Assembly (NCBI RefSeq): GCF_001423105.1
Contig: NZ_LMNV01000005.1
Span: 259,019-323,018 of the forward strand
Origin: Frondihabitans sp. Leaf304
Lineage (GTDB): Bacteria; Actinomycetota; Actinomycetes; Actinomycetales; Microbacteriaceae
Reading direction: 5' to 3'
Length of the DNA stretch: 64,000 nucleotides
Shown: piece after piece, positions 1 to 7,228 of the stretch
Layout: every line of letters starts with the position of its first letter
Numbering within the stretch: the stretch's first letter is position 1
The notes under the pieces: model-generated
Databases searched by the model: none
The model's input: only the letters and a program-made list of their open reading frames with translations
What the model was told of the DNA's origin: nothing
Position numbers and translations under genes: made by a program

Positions 1-144
1 AATTTTGCGAGCGAAACCAACCTCGAGTCACTCCCGTCACGCGTGACTTCGGGCCCTGTCTTCCGATCGGTCGCAAATTGGCGAAGGGGGGGATCGAGCA
101 GGGCGGGGGAGCGGCGATCCCTGGCTCGGCACCCCGCGCGGGCG

Positions 145-150
145 GAGAAT
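145..150 (+). promoter_or_regulatory. -10 box of a leaderless promoter for the XRE regulator
   Basis: GAGAAT ends 6 bases before the ATG at 157, so transcription would begin at or next to the start codon. No Shine-Dalgarno sequence lies in the gap. The same layout recurs at many genes in the window. Bases 1-144 show nothing else that I can call. Confidence 0.45.
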
Positions 151-156
151 CGACGC

Positions 157-1014
157 ATGGACATGGACCGCGCCCAGCTCGCCGACTTCCTGCGCCGCCG
201 CCGCGAGGCGCTCAGCCCGGCCGACGTCGGGCTCGGCGCCGGAGCCCGCCGCCGCACGCCGGGCCTCCGCCGCGAAGAGGTCGCAATGCTCGCCGGTATG
301 AGCGTCGACTACGTCAGCCGCCTCGAGCAGCAGCGCGCCACCCAACCGTCCGAGCAGATCCTCGGGGCGATCACGCGGGCGCTCCGGCTGACGGTGGACG
401 AGCGGGATCACCTGCACCGCCTCGCCGGCCACAACCCGCCGCAGCGGCAGGCGCTGAGCGAGCATGTGCACCCGACGCTCCTTCGGATCCTCGACCGTCT
501 TCACGACACCCCCGCCCAGGTGATCGACGACCTCGGCACGACCCTCGCCCAGAATCCCGCCGCGCAGGCGCTCCTCGGCGACGACTTCCGCTACGAGGGG
601 CTCGACCGCAGCCAGGTGCACCGCTGGTTCACGCACCCCGAGGGCCGCGACGTCTACCCCGCCGAAGACCACGATCACCAGAGTCGGGTGCAGGTGGCCG
701 ACCTGCGGGTCTCGGTGACACGACGGGGAGCCAAGGATCCGCGCGCCCACGCGATCGTCGACAGCCTCCTCGAGCGGAGCCCCGAGTTCCGGCTCCTGTG
801 GCAGAAACACGACGTGGCCGAACGGCGCGGCGAAGAGAAGCGCATCGTCCACCCGGAGCTCGGGGTGATCGCGGTCGACTGCCAGATCCTGACGCCGAAC
901 GATGACTCGCAACGACTGCTCGTCTTCACCGCCGTGCCGGGGAGCGAGTCGGCCGAGAAGCTCGATCTGCTCGCCGTCGTCGGACGGCAGTCGTTCGCCG
1001 GCGGGGCCGCTTAG
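157..1014 (+). CDS. XRE-family transcriptional regulator with MmyB-like ligand-binding domain
   Basis: A 285-residue regulator. Residues about 5-90 form the helix-turn-helix, with the family signature ADFLRRRREALSP, then a TPGLRREEVA segment and the recognition region AMLAGMSVDYVSRLEQ. The remainder, beginning near HPTLLRILDRL, matches the MmyB-like ligand-binding fold that follows this HTH type in actinobacteria. Such proteins usually repress an adjacent oxidoreductase gene, often divergent; here the divergent side is outside the window, so the target is unknown. Start 157 is chosen because the domain begins right after it and a -10-like box sits at 145-150. An upstream in-frame ATG at 43 would add a proline/arginine-rich stretch with no family similarity. 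Effector unknown. Confidence 0.9.
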   Translation: MDMDRAQLADFLRRRREALSPADVGLGAGARRRTPGLRREEVAMLAGMSVDYVSRLEQQRATQPSEQILGAITRALRLTVDERDHLHRLAGHNPPQRQALSEHVHPTLLRILDRLHDTPAQVIDDLGTTLAQNPAAQALLGDDFRYEGLDRSQVHRWFTHPEGRDVYPAEDHDHQSRVQVADLRVSVTRRGAKDPRAHAIVDSLLERSPEFRLLWQKHDVAERRGEEKRIVHPELGVIAVDCQILTPNDDSQRLLVFTAVPGSESAEKLDLLAVVGRQSFAGGAA

Positions 1015-1106
1015 CTGTCTGAGGGTTCATTCTCTGGTCGCTGCAAGGATCCTCGACCTAGGCTGGGCGACGAACGACCCCGTTGTCGACCTGACGACGA
1101 CGCCAC

Positions 1107-1140
1107 GCTGCGTCACTACTGCAGCTGCGTCACTACTGCA
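1107..1140 (+). repeat. Perfect 17-bp tandem duplication
   Basis: The 17-base unit GCTGCGTCACTACTGCA occurs twice head to tail at 1107-1123 and 1124-1140, just ahead of the ribosome-binding site of the next gene. It could be an operator duplication or a slippage product; function is not known. Confidence 0.8.
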
Positions 1141-1151
1141 AAGGAACCCTC

Positions 1152-2279
1152 GTGACCGACTCGACCGGAAATGCACTGCCGCAGCCCGGCTGGTATCCGA
1201 ACCCGTCCGGTGATCCCGGCTACCGCTGGTGGGACGGCCGCGCCTGGACGGAGCACGTCCGTGGCCCCGAACCTCAGGCGCCGCTGCACCAGCACGACGC
1301 GCCGCCGCAGCAGGCCGCTCGGCCCGAACCGCAGGCCGAGATCGCTTCGGTAGCCGCGCCCAGCTCGGCCGTCGAGCCCGAACCTCAGGCGCCCGCCGCT
1401 CGAGACGACCGCGATCGGCCCGCCTACGGCGAGCGGATCCCCGGGTACCAGACGCCCGGGTCGGCGCCCGAGCAGAGCTCGGCCGGTTCGCAGGGGCAGT
1501 ACGGTCAGCAGCAGCCGTACGGCCAGCAGGGCCAGGGCCAGCAGGGTCAGTACGGCCAGCAGGGCCAGTACGGTCAGCAGCAGCCGTATGGACAGCAGGG
1601 TCAGCAGCCGCAGCAGGGCCAGGCGCCCGCACAGTACGGACAGCAGTCCTACGGGCAGCAGAACCAGTACGGCCAGAACCAGTACGCCCCGAACCAGTAC
1701 GGTCAGCAGCAGAACGGCCAGCAGCCCTACGGCCAGCAGAATCAGTACGGCCAGAATCAGTACGGTCAGCAGCAGTATGGCTACGGCCAGGAGATCCCGA
1801 AGGCGCCGAAAGACGCCAAGGTCACCAACATCTTCATCTGGGTCATCGTGGGCCTGCCGATCATCTCGCTCATCATCAGCCTCCTGTCGTTCGCGAGCCT
1901 GCAGCCGGTCCTCGAAGACGCCATCCGCCAGATCGAGGCGAACCCGAACTCGGCGCAGGGCTTCGGAACGACGACTGCCAGCTCCGGGCTCACCTCGATC
2001 CTCGGGCTCCTCATCGCCGCCGCGACGGTCGTGCTCGCCTACTTCGACTGGAAGGCTCTGCAGCGCCAGGGCGTCGTCAGGCCGTTCCACTGGGCCTGGT
2101 CGTTCTTCGCGCTCTTCACGCCGCTGGTGTACATCATCGGCCGTTCGGTCGTCGTGCACCGTCGCTCGGGCCGTGGCCTGCTGCCGCTGTGGATCAGCAT
2201 CGCGATCGTCGTCATCAACATCATCGCCTTCACGGCCCTGATCGTCGGCGTCTTCTCGGCGATCGGATCGTCGCTCTAG
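1152..2279 (+). CDS. DUF2510 membrane protein with YGQQ-rich low-complexity region
   Basis: A 375-residue protein of unknown function. Residues about 10-35 hold the DUF2510 motif ([18 protein letters not shown]), a small tryptophan-rich module found at the N-terminus of many actinobacterial membrane proteins. Residues about 115-213 are almost entirely Gln, Tyr, Gly and Asn, in repeats such as QYGQQ and NQYGQ. Four hydrophobic segments follow (about 225-245, 275-297, 310-335 and 347-372). The GTG start at 1152 has AAAGGAA six bases upstream. A TAGGCT box at 1059-1064 may be its -10. The Gln/Tyr-rich part resembles disordered, condensate-prone sequence; that is inference. Confidence 0.85.
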   Translation: MTDSTGNALPQPGWYPNPSGDPGYRWWDGRAWTEHVRGPEPQAPLHQHDAPPQQAARPEPQAEIASVAAPSSAVEPEPQAPAARDDRDRPAYGERIPGYQTPGSAPEQSSAGSQGQYGQQQPYGQQGQGQQGQYGQQGQYGQQQPYGQQGQQPQQGQAPAQYGQQSYGQQNQYGQNQYAPNQYGQQQNGQQPYGQQNQYGQNQYGQQQYGYGQEIPKAPKDAKVTNIFIWVIVGLPIISLIISLLSFASLQPVLEDAIRQIEANPNSAQGFGTTTASSGLTSILGLLIAAATVVLAYFDWKALQRQGVVRPFHWAWSFFALFTPLVYIIGRSVVVHRRSGRGLLPLWISIAIVVINIIAFTALIVGVFSAIGSSL

Positions 2280-2293
2280 CGCCTTTCGAGCGC

Positions 2294-2353
2294 GACACCA
2301 CAAATCGGGCCGGACACCGTCGAAGGATGGAGTTCGGCCCGATTTGCGGTGTC
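2294..2353. repeat. Long inverted repeat after the DUF2510 gene (terminator-like)
   Basis: Arms 2294-2312 and 2335-2353 pair at 18 of 19 positions around a 22-base loop. There is no T-run after the stem, so a classical intrinsic terminator is not proven. It belongs to a set of such structures at gene ends in this window. Confidence 0.8.
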
Positions 2354-2402
2354 AGGGCCCTCGACCTGGGAGACGCCTCCGGCCCCGCACGGCCGGGCGG
2401 GG

Positions 2403-2408
2403 TACCGT
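2403..2408 (+). promoter_or_regulatory. -10 box TACCGT of a leaderless promoter
   Basis: TACCGT ends 7 bases before the ATG at 2416 and there is no ribosome-binding site between them. Confidence 0.5.
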
Positions 2409-2415
2409 GCACGGC

Positions 2416-2739
2416 ATGGACCACTTGACCGAACGCGAAGCAGCCGCGCTGGCGCTGGCGCTCGTCGCGGTGGCCACGGCCTCCCTCGACGGTGGCGACG
2501 ATGCTCAACAGTCCAGCGAACGCGGCCTGATCGAGCTCGTGAACACGCTGAGCGACGAGCCGCTCTCGGCACGTCAAGCCGAGGTCGTGAGCGCCCTGGC
2601 GGTGGCGAGTGCTGCGATGACGACCGGCCTGAGCGGTGCGGTCGCCGAGCAACGCCGCTGCGATGCACACGACGTGTTGCAGGTCGCGGCGCGCGCCGTG
2701 CTCGAGCATGCCCACGACGGAAACGGGCGCTCGGCCTAG
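2416..2739 (+). CDS. Small hypothetical protein
   Basis: A 107-residue protein that I do not recognise. It is predicted mostly helical, acidic and soluble, beginning MDHLTEREAAALALAL, with one Cys near residue 79 and no signal peptide or membrane segment. The start is supported by a -10-like TACCGT 7 bases upstream, giving a leaderless message. It stands alone between an inverted repeat and a 188-base intergenic stretch. No function can be inferred. Confidence 0.6.
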   Translation: MDHLTEREAAALALALVAVATASLDGGDDAQQSSERGLIELVNTLSDEPLSARQAEVVSALAVASAAMTTGLSGAVAEQRRCDAHDVLQVAARAVLEHAHDGNGRSA

Positions 2740-2927
2740 AGTCGATCTCGACCGCTGGCGGCGTCGTCTGGCGGGTGGTGGGATCCTGATGTTCGGTCTC
2801 TCACGATGTTCAGTGGTACCTGCGTGCCGACCGATAGTTCGAAGGATCAGTCTTGAGGCTGATGCACCTTCTTGGCGGGTGCTGTGGACTAGTCACACGG
2901 AACGACTGACGGAGCGGGGGCTCGGTT

Positions 2928-3230
2928 ATGAAGCAGGGGCAGATGAACGCGTATGGCGAGCTCGCCAGCGATCTCTGGCGAGCGGCCGATGAGCGTCGCT
3001 TCCTCGACATGCCGGGCCGTGATGAGTTCTTCGGCGAGCTGGGTGATCGGATCGCCCGTCGGGTCGACGAGTTGCGACCGCTCTTCGCCGGTGACGCCCC
3101 CGTGAACGAGCCAGCGCGTCGCCGCGACCTGCGCTTGCGCAAGGCGCAGAAGCAGGCCGAAGAGCTCGCCTACCAGGAGCTCCTCTTCTCGCAGTCGGTC
3201 GTGCCTGTCGACGAGCTCGTCGACGCGTAG
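2928..3230 (+). CDS. Small hypothetical protein (100 aa)
   Basis: A charged, helical 100-residue protein of unknown function. The N-terminal half carries the segment ELASDLWRAADERRFLDM and the middle is Arg/Lys-rich (PARRRDLRLRKAQKQAEEL). There is no signal peptide or membrane segment. It ends 24 bases before the HAD phosphatase gene and may be co-transcribed with it. The upstream 188 bases contain no strong ribosome-binding site; a second ATG at residue 6 (2943) is an alternative start. Confidence 0.6.
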   Translation: MKQGQMNAYGELASDLWRAADERRFLDMPGRDEFFGELGDRIARRVDELRPLFAGDAPVNEPARRRDLRLRKAQKQAEELAYQELLFSQSVVPVDELVDA

Positions 3231-3254
3231 CGAAGACCTGGAATGATCGAGGGC

Positions 3255-4139
3255 ATGCCCTCGACCTCTGCCCCCGCCCTTGGCCTGCTCCTCGACGTCG
3301 ACGGCCCCATCGCCAGCCCGATCACCCGCACCATCGACCTCCCGGCCATCACGCGCGATCTGGTCGCGCTCGCCGACGCGGGAATCCCCCTGGTCTTCAA
3401 CACCGGGCGCTCTGACGCGTTCATCCGCGAAGAGGTCGTCGGGCCGCTCATCGCTGCGGGCCTGCCCGATCACGCCAGGGTGCACGGAGTCTGCGAGAAG
3501 GGCGCCGTGTGGTTCTCGATCGGGCCGCGGTTCGACGGGGGCATGGGTGAGCTCGAGATCGACGAGTCGCTCACCATGCCCGCCGACTTCGCGGCCGAGA
3601 TGGAGGCCGTGGTCGCCGAGCGATTCGCCGACCGGGTCTTCTTCGATCGCACGAAGAGGGCGATGGTGTCGGTCGAGCAGCTCACCTCGATCGAGAACTC
3701 CACCTATCTCGCCATGCAGCCGCTCTTCGACGAAGTCGCCCGGGAGGCGCTCGCGCGGCGCGGCTTCGGCGTGCGCCGTCTCGACGACGTGCGGCCCGAC
3801 GCTCACGGCGACGTGCAGTGGCGAATCGACCCCACGATCATCTCGACCGACATCGAATCGGTGCTGCTCGGCAAAGACCTCGGTGCCCGTCGGGCACTCG
3901 AACTCCTCGCCCTGGACGGCGAGCTGCCACTGGCGTGGCGCACGGTCGGCGACTCCCGCAGCGACTACGCCATGGCCGACTGGCTGCACGCCGGTGGTTA
4001 CGAGGTCGAGCATGTCGACGTCCGGCCGGGCGACGGCGTGCCGGAGAAGGCATACCCGATCCGCACCAGCGCGACCGGGGCGATCCACGACGAGGCCGGC
4101 GCGGAATTCCTGGCGGAGTGGCTGACGCAGGTCTCCTGA
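3255..4139 (+). CDS. HAD-superfamily hydrolase
   Basis: A 294-residue haloacid-dehalogenase-fold phosphatase. Motif I is near the N-terminus as LLLDVDGPI (the two Asp are nucleophile and acid/base). Motif II is seen in PLVFNTGRSD, and motif IV near the C-terminus as TVGDSRSDYAMADWL, where the Asp residues bind magnesium. The insert between motifs suggests a C2-type cap, but the substrate cannot be told. Start 3255 (MPSTSAPALG) is preferred because a TGGAAT -10-like box at 3239-3244 would place the transcript start after the other possible ATG at 3243. The next gene lies beyond a 350-base regulatory region, so it is probably not in the polysaccharide operon. Confidence 0.85.
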   Translation: MPSTSAPALGLLLDVDGPIASPITRTIDLPAITRDLVALADAGIPLVFNTGRSDAFIREEVVGPLIAAGLPDHARVHGVCEKGAVWFSIGPRFDGGMGELEIDESLTMPADFAAEMEAVVAERFADRVFFDRTKRAMVSVEQLTSIENSTYLAMQPLFDEVAREALARRGFGVRRLDDVRPDAHGDVQWRIDPTIISTDIESVLLGKDLGARRALELLALDGELPLAWRTVGDSRSDYAMADWLHAGGYEVEHVDVRPGDGVPEKAYPIRTSATGAIHDEAGAEFLAEWLTQVS

Positions 4140-4491
4140 CCATTCGACGCGTGTACCCCGAATGGTGTCGTCCTCGCGCGTAAAACCGCCTGAGACGGGT
4201 GATCGGAGCGGGTGAGAGGCCCGGAAAATTGGGAACAGGGCATACCCCATCCTTTTTTGCACCCCAAACGGGGGCCCTCCGAAAGGGGGACCGTCCCCTA
4301 GTCTGTTGACACCCACAAGATCGGCCTACCCAGCCGGTTGCTGCTTCACCAGCACACGTGGCGCGATTCCTGTCGCGTCGCACACTCAGTCGCCGCCGTA
4401 GCCGACATCGTCTCGTCTCGATGGCCGCTTCCGCACGACGCCCTCGACACGCGGCACCTCCCCTGAACCCGAACCAGGAGAACACCCCCGC
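4140..4491 (+). promoter_or_regulatory. Regulatory region of the polysaccharide operon
   Basis: This 352-base gap has no gene. It contains, in order: AAAATTGGGAA (4225-4235), the inverted repeat ACCCC-aaacg-GGGGC (4261-4275), a second one CCCT-ccgaa-AGGG (4275-4287), GTCCCCTA (4293-4300), a possible -10 TAGTCT (4299-4304) and TTGACACCC (4306-4314). The remaining roughly 180 bases would be a long untranslated leader ending in the ribosome-binding site AGGAGA before 4492. The same set of words occurs upstream of fliA. Binding protein and start point are inferred, not shown. Confidence 0.6.
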
Positions 4492-6441
4492 ATGTCCCGA
4501 ACCATGCCCGGCGACCGTAGGTCTGCCCGCCGCAGCGCCCAGAACGACGCATCGCGTCTCGACGCGGAGCGCCGTCGCCTCGAGGCCGAGCGGGCGGAAC
4601 GCAAGCCCGTGAAGGCCCGGAAGGTCCACACCACCGAGCACATCACCGCGGGCGGACGGCCCGAGGGACGGACCCACTCTCCGGTGATGGTGCTGCTCGT
4701 GCTCGTCTCGACGCTGGGGATCCTGGTCTACGGCCAGTTCCTCCTCAACCCGGCGAACCGCGGTGACCTGCTGCCGTACACGATGGTCATCGTGGCGGAA
4801 GCCGTCGTCGTGATCCAGGCACTGCTGGCGATGTGGACGATCCTCTCGGGAGGCGCCGACCCGCGCGACTTCGACTTCCACAACACGCAGGACACCCTGT
4901 ACGACGAGGAGGCAATCGACCGTCTCGGCATCCGCGACCAGCCGCACCTCTGGCCGATGCTGGTCGACGGCGAGCGGAAGATCATCGACGTCTTCATCAC
5001 GGTCTACGGCGAAGAGATCGCCAAGATCGAGGCGACGCTGACCGCGGCGATCGCGCTTCAGGGCGAGCACCGCACCTGGATCCTCGACGACGGCAAGAGC
5101 GATGAGGTGCGCGACCTCGCGGCCCGCCACAACGCCCGCTACGTGCGCCGCCTGACCAACCACGGAGCCAAGGCGGGCAACGTCAACCACGCGCTCTCTC
5201 TCGCCAAGGGCGACTACTACGCGATCTTCGATGCCGACTTCGTGCCGAAACCCGAGTTCTTGCACGAGACCGTGCCGTTCTTCATCGACGAGAAGGTCGC
5301 GTTCGTGCAGACGCCGCAGGCGTACGGCAACCTCGCCTCGCTCGTCTCCCGCGGTGCCGGCTACATGCAGGCCGTCTTCTACAAGTTCATCCAGCCGGGC
5401 CGCAACCGCTTCAACGCGGCGTTCTGTGTCGGCACCAACGTGATCTTCCGCCGTGCCGCCATCGACGATATCGGCGGCATGGTCACCGACTCGAAGTCGG
5501 AAGACGTCTGGACCTCGTTGCACCTCCACGAGGCCGGCTGGCGTTCGATCTATATCCCCCTGACCCTTGCGGTCGGCGACGCCCCCGAGACCATCGAGGC
5601 GTACTCGAAGCAGCAGCTGCGCTGGGCCTCCGGCGGATTCGAGATCCTGTTCCAGCACAACCCGCTGTCGCCGAAGCGCACCCTGACGATGGACCAGCGC
5701 CTGCAGTACATGGTCACCGCGACGAACTACCTCACCGGAATCGCGCCGCTGCTGCTTCTGCTCGTGCCGCCGATGGAGATCTTCTTCGACCTTCGCCCGA
5801 TGAACCTGACGATCTCGCTCGGTCAGTGGATCCTCTACTACTGCAGCTTCTACCTGATGCAGATCCTGCTGGCGTTCTACACGCTGGGATCGTTCCGGTA
5901 CGAGGTGCTGATGCTGGCGACGGTGTCGTTCCCGATCTACGTCAAGGCGTTCTGGAACGTCATGACCGGCAAGGACGTCGGATGGCACGTGACGGGCGGT
6001 AAGAACGTGCAGAAGTCGCCGTTCAACTTCATCATCCCGCAGGTGCTCTTCTTCGTCTTCCTGGCGCTCACCAGCGTCGTCGCCATCTACCGCGACATGC
6101 AGAACGGGGTGTGGACCCTGGCGACCTTCTGGAACCTGCTGAACACCGGGATCCTGCTGTCGTTCCTCATCGTCGCCGGCCGTGAGGCCAAAGAGATCCG
6201 CAAGGCGAACAAGCTGGCCGCGAGTGGCGACCTCGTCGTCTCGGCGAACCTCGACCAGGCCACGCCGAAGCACATCACGACGACCCCGACGCGCACCCAG
6301 ATCTCCCGGCCGGCGCCGCGCACGCCCGAAGAGGTCGCGCTGCTCGCGGCCACGTTCGAAGACACCCTTCCCCGCGAGCAGATCCTCGCCACCCGCACCG
6401 GTCGCCGCAGCGCCACCTCCGACGAAAGGGTCGCGTCATGA
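4492..6441 (+). CDS. Processive family-2 glycosyltransferase (cellulose/curdlan synthase-like)
   Basis: A 649-residue inner-membrane polysaccharide synthase. After a basic N-terminus come two membrane helices (about 65-120), then the cytoplasmic GT-A domain. It starts at DVFITVYGE (166) and has DDG (199), the metal-binding DAD (247-249), the base-containing SED (336-338) and the processivity motif QQLRW (374-378). At least four more helices follow. This set of motifs defines cellulose, curdlan and similar synthases that extend and export a beta-glucan. The C-terminal tail is about 85 residues and shows no PilZ (c-di-GMP) signature. Its stop overlaps the next start as ATGA. The GH81 gene downstream suggests a beta-1,3-glucan product, but chitin- or cellulose-like products are not excluded. 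Confidence 0.9.
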   Translation: MSRTMPGDRRSARRSAQNDASRLDAERRRLEAERAERKPVKARKVHTTEHITAGGRPEGRTHSPVMVLLVLVSTLGILVYGQFLLNPANRGDLLPYTMVIVAEAVVVIQALLAMWTILSGGADPRDFDFHNTQDTLYDEEAIDRLGIRDQPHLWPMLVDGERKIIDVFITVYGEEIAKIEATLTAAIALQGEHRTWILDDGKSDEVRDLAARHNARYVRRLTNHGAKAGNVNHALSLAKGDYYAIFDADFVPKPEFLHETVPFFIDEKVAFVQTPQAYGNLASLVSRGAGYMQAVFYKFIQPGRNRFNAAFCVGTNVIFRRAAIDDIGGMVTDSKSEDVWTSLHLHEAGWRSIYIPLTLAVGDAPETIEAYSKQQLRWASGGFEILFQHNPLSPKRTLTMDQRLQYMVTATNYLTGIAPLLLLLVPPMEIFFDLRPMNLTISLGQWILYYCSFYLMQILLAFYTLGSFRYEVLMLATVSFPIYVKAFWNVMTGKDVGWHVTGGKNVQKSPFNFIIPQVLFFVFLALTSVVAIYRDMQNGVWTLATFWNLLNTGILLSFLIVAGREAKEIRKANKLAASGDLVVSANLDQATPKHITTTPTRTQISRPAPRTPEEVALLAATFEDTLPREQILATRTGRRSATSDERVAS

Positions 6442-7169
6442 CCTGGTCCAGCCGTTTCAAGCTCCTCGCCGGAATCCTCGTCGTGATCGTTCTTGTGGCG
6501 GCCTTCACCGTCATCTTCACCAAGCGCCAGTCGCAGGTCGTCTCCACGAGTGCCAGCATCCAGGCGGAGGAGTACGAGATCGGAACCGACTACTCGGGCT
6601 CGATCGTCAAACAGTTCGTCGAGGTCGGTGACAAGGTCACGAAGGGCGACAAGCTCTTCCAGATCAAGAGCCTCTCGGTGCTGCAAGACGTGCGGTCCGA
6701 CCTGCTCAGCTACAAGAGCACGAGCTACACCGTCACCCCCGACGGCACCATGACGTTCTTGGCGACGGTCAGCGGAATCGTCTCGAAGATCGACACGAAA
6801 GAGGGCGGCTTCGTGCAATCGGGCGCCGACCTCGCCACCATCGACCGGGCCGACAGTCTGTATGTGCTCGGCGACTACAAGCTGACGCCGCGCGACTACG
6901 AGCGGATCCAGGACGGCGCCACCGTCGAGCTCATGCTGCCGAACCAGACGACGGTCGACGGGACGGTCAAGAAGGTCTCCGTGCAGACGACCGAGGGCAA
7001 CGCCGAGACCGAGATCGAGGTGGCCAGCAAGTACCTCGTGCAAGGTGCCTACTCCGGTCTCGTCAACCCGGGCACGCCGATCACGGCCACCCTCTCCCTG
7101 CGTCAGGACGGCATGTTCGCCGGCGCGCAGGATGCCATGCTCGCGTTCGTCCAGAAGATCGGCCTGTAG
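6438..7169 (+). CDS. HlyD-like membrane-anchored protein of the polysaccharide operon
   Basis: A 243-residue protein with one N-terminal membrane helix (about 8-28) and an extracytoplasmic domain. Two lipoyl/barrel-sandwich halves are visible, around SIVKQFVEVGDKVTKGDKLF and GIVSKIDTKEGGFVQSGADL. A beta-barrel region ending in TATLSLRQDGMF follows. This is the membrane-fusion (HlyD/Alg44-periplasmic) fold. In other synthase-dependent systems such subunits act as copolymerase or guide the chain out. The gene overlaps the synthase gene by 4 bases, so translation is coupled and the two products probably act together. No PilZ domain is present. Confidence 0.8.
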   Translation: MTWSSRFKLLAGILVVIVLVAAFTVIFTKRQSQVVSTSASIQAEEYEIGTDYSGSIVKQFVEVGDKVTKGDKLFQIKSLSVLQDVRSDLLSYKSTSYTVTPDGTMTFLATVSGIVSKIDTKEGGFVQSGADLATIDRADSLYVLGDYKLTPRDYERIQDGATVELMLPNQTTVDGTVKKVSVQTTEGNAETEIEVASKYLVQGAYSGLVNPGTPITATLSLRQDGMFAGAQDAMLAFVQKIGL

Positions 7170-7228
7170 CCATCGCGTTCCGCACTCGTGCCACCGCACT
7201 CCTCGCCCTCACCGCAGCCGTCGCCCTC

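Noticed and set aside
2831-2836. CCGATA upstream of the 100-residue gene at 2928, possible FliA-type promoter
   Set aside because: The position 15 bases upstream reads TCAGTG, not CTAACG, and the gene has no flagellar link.
4492-6441. PilZ (c-di-GMP-binding) domain in the glycosyltransferase
   Set aside because: The C-terminal tail was read for RxxxR and (D/N)xSxxG and neither is present.
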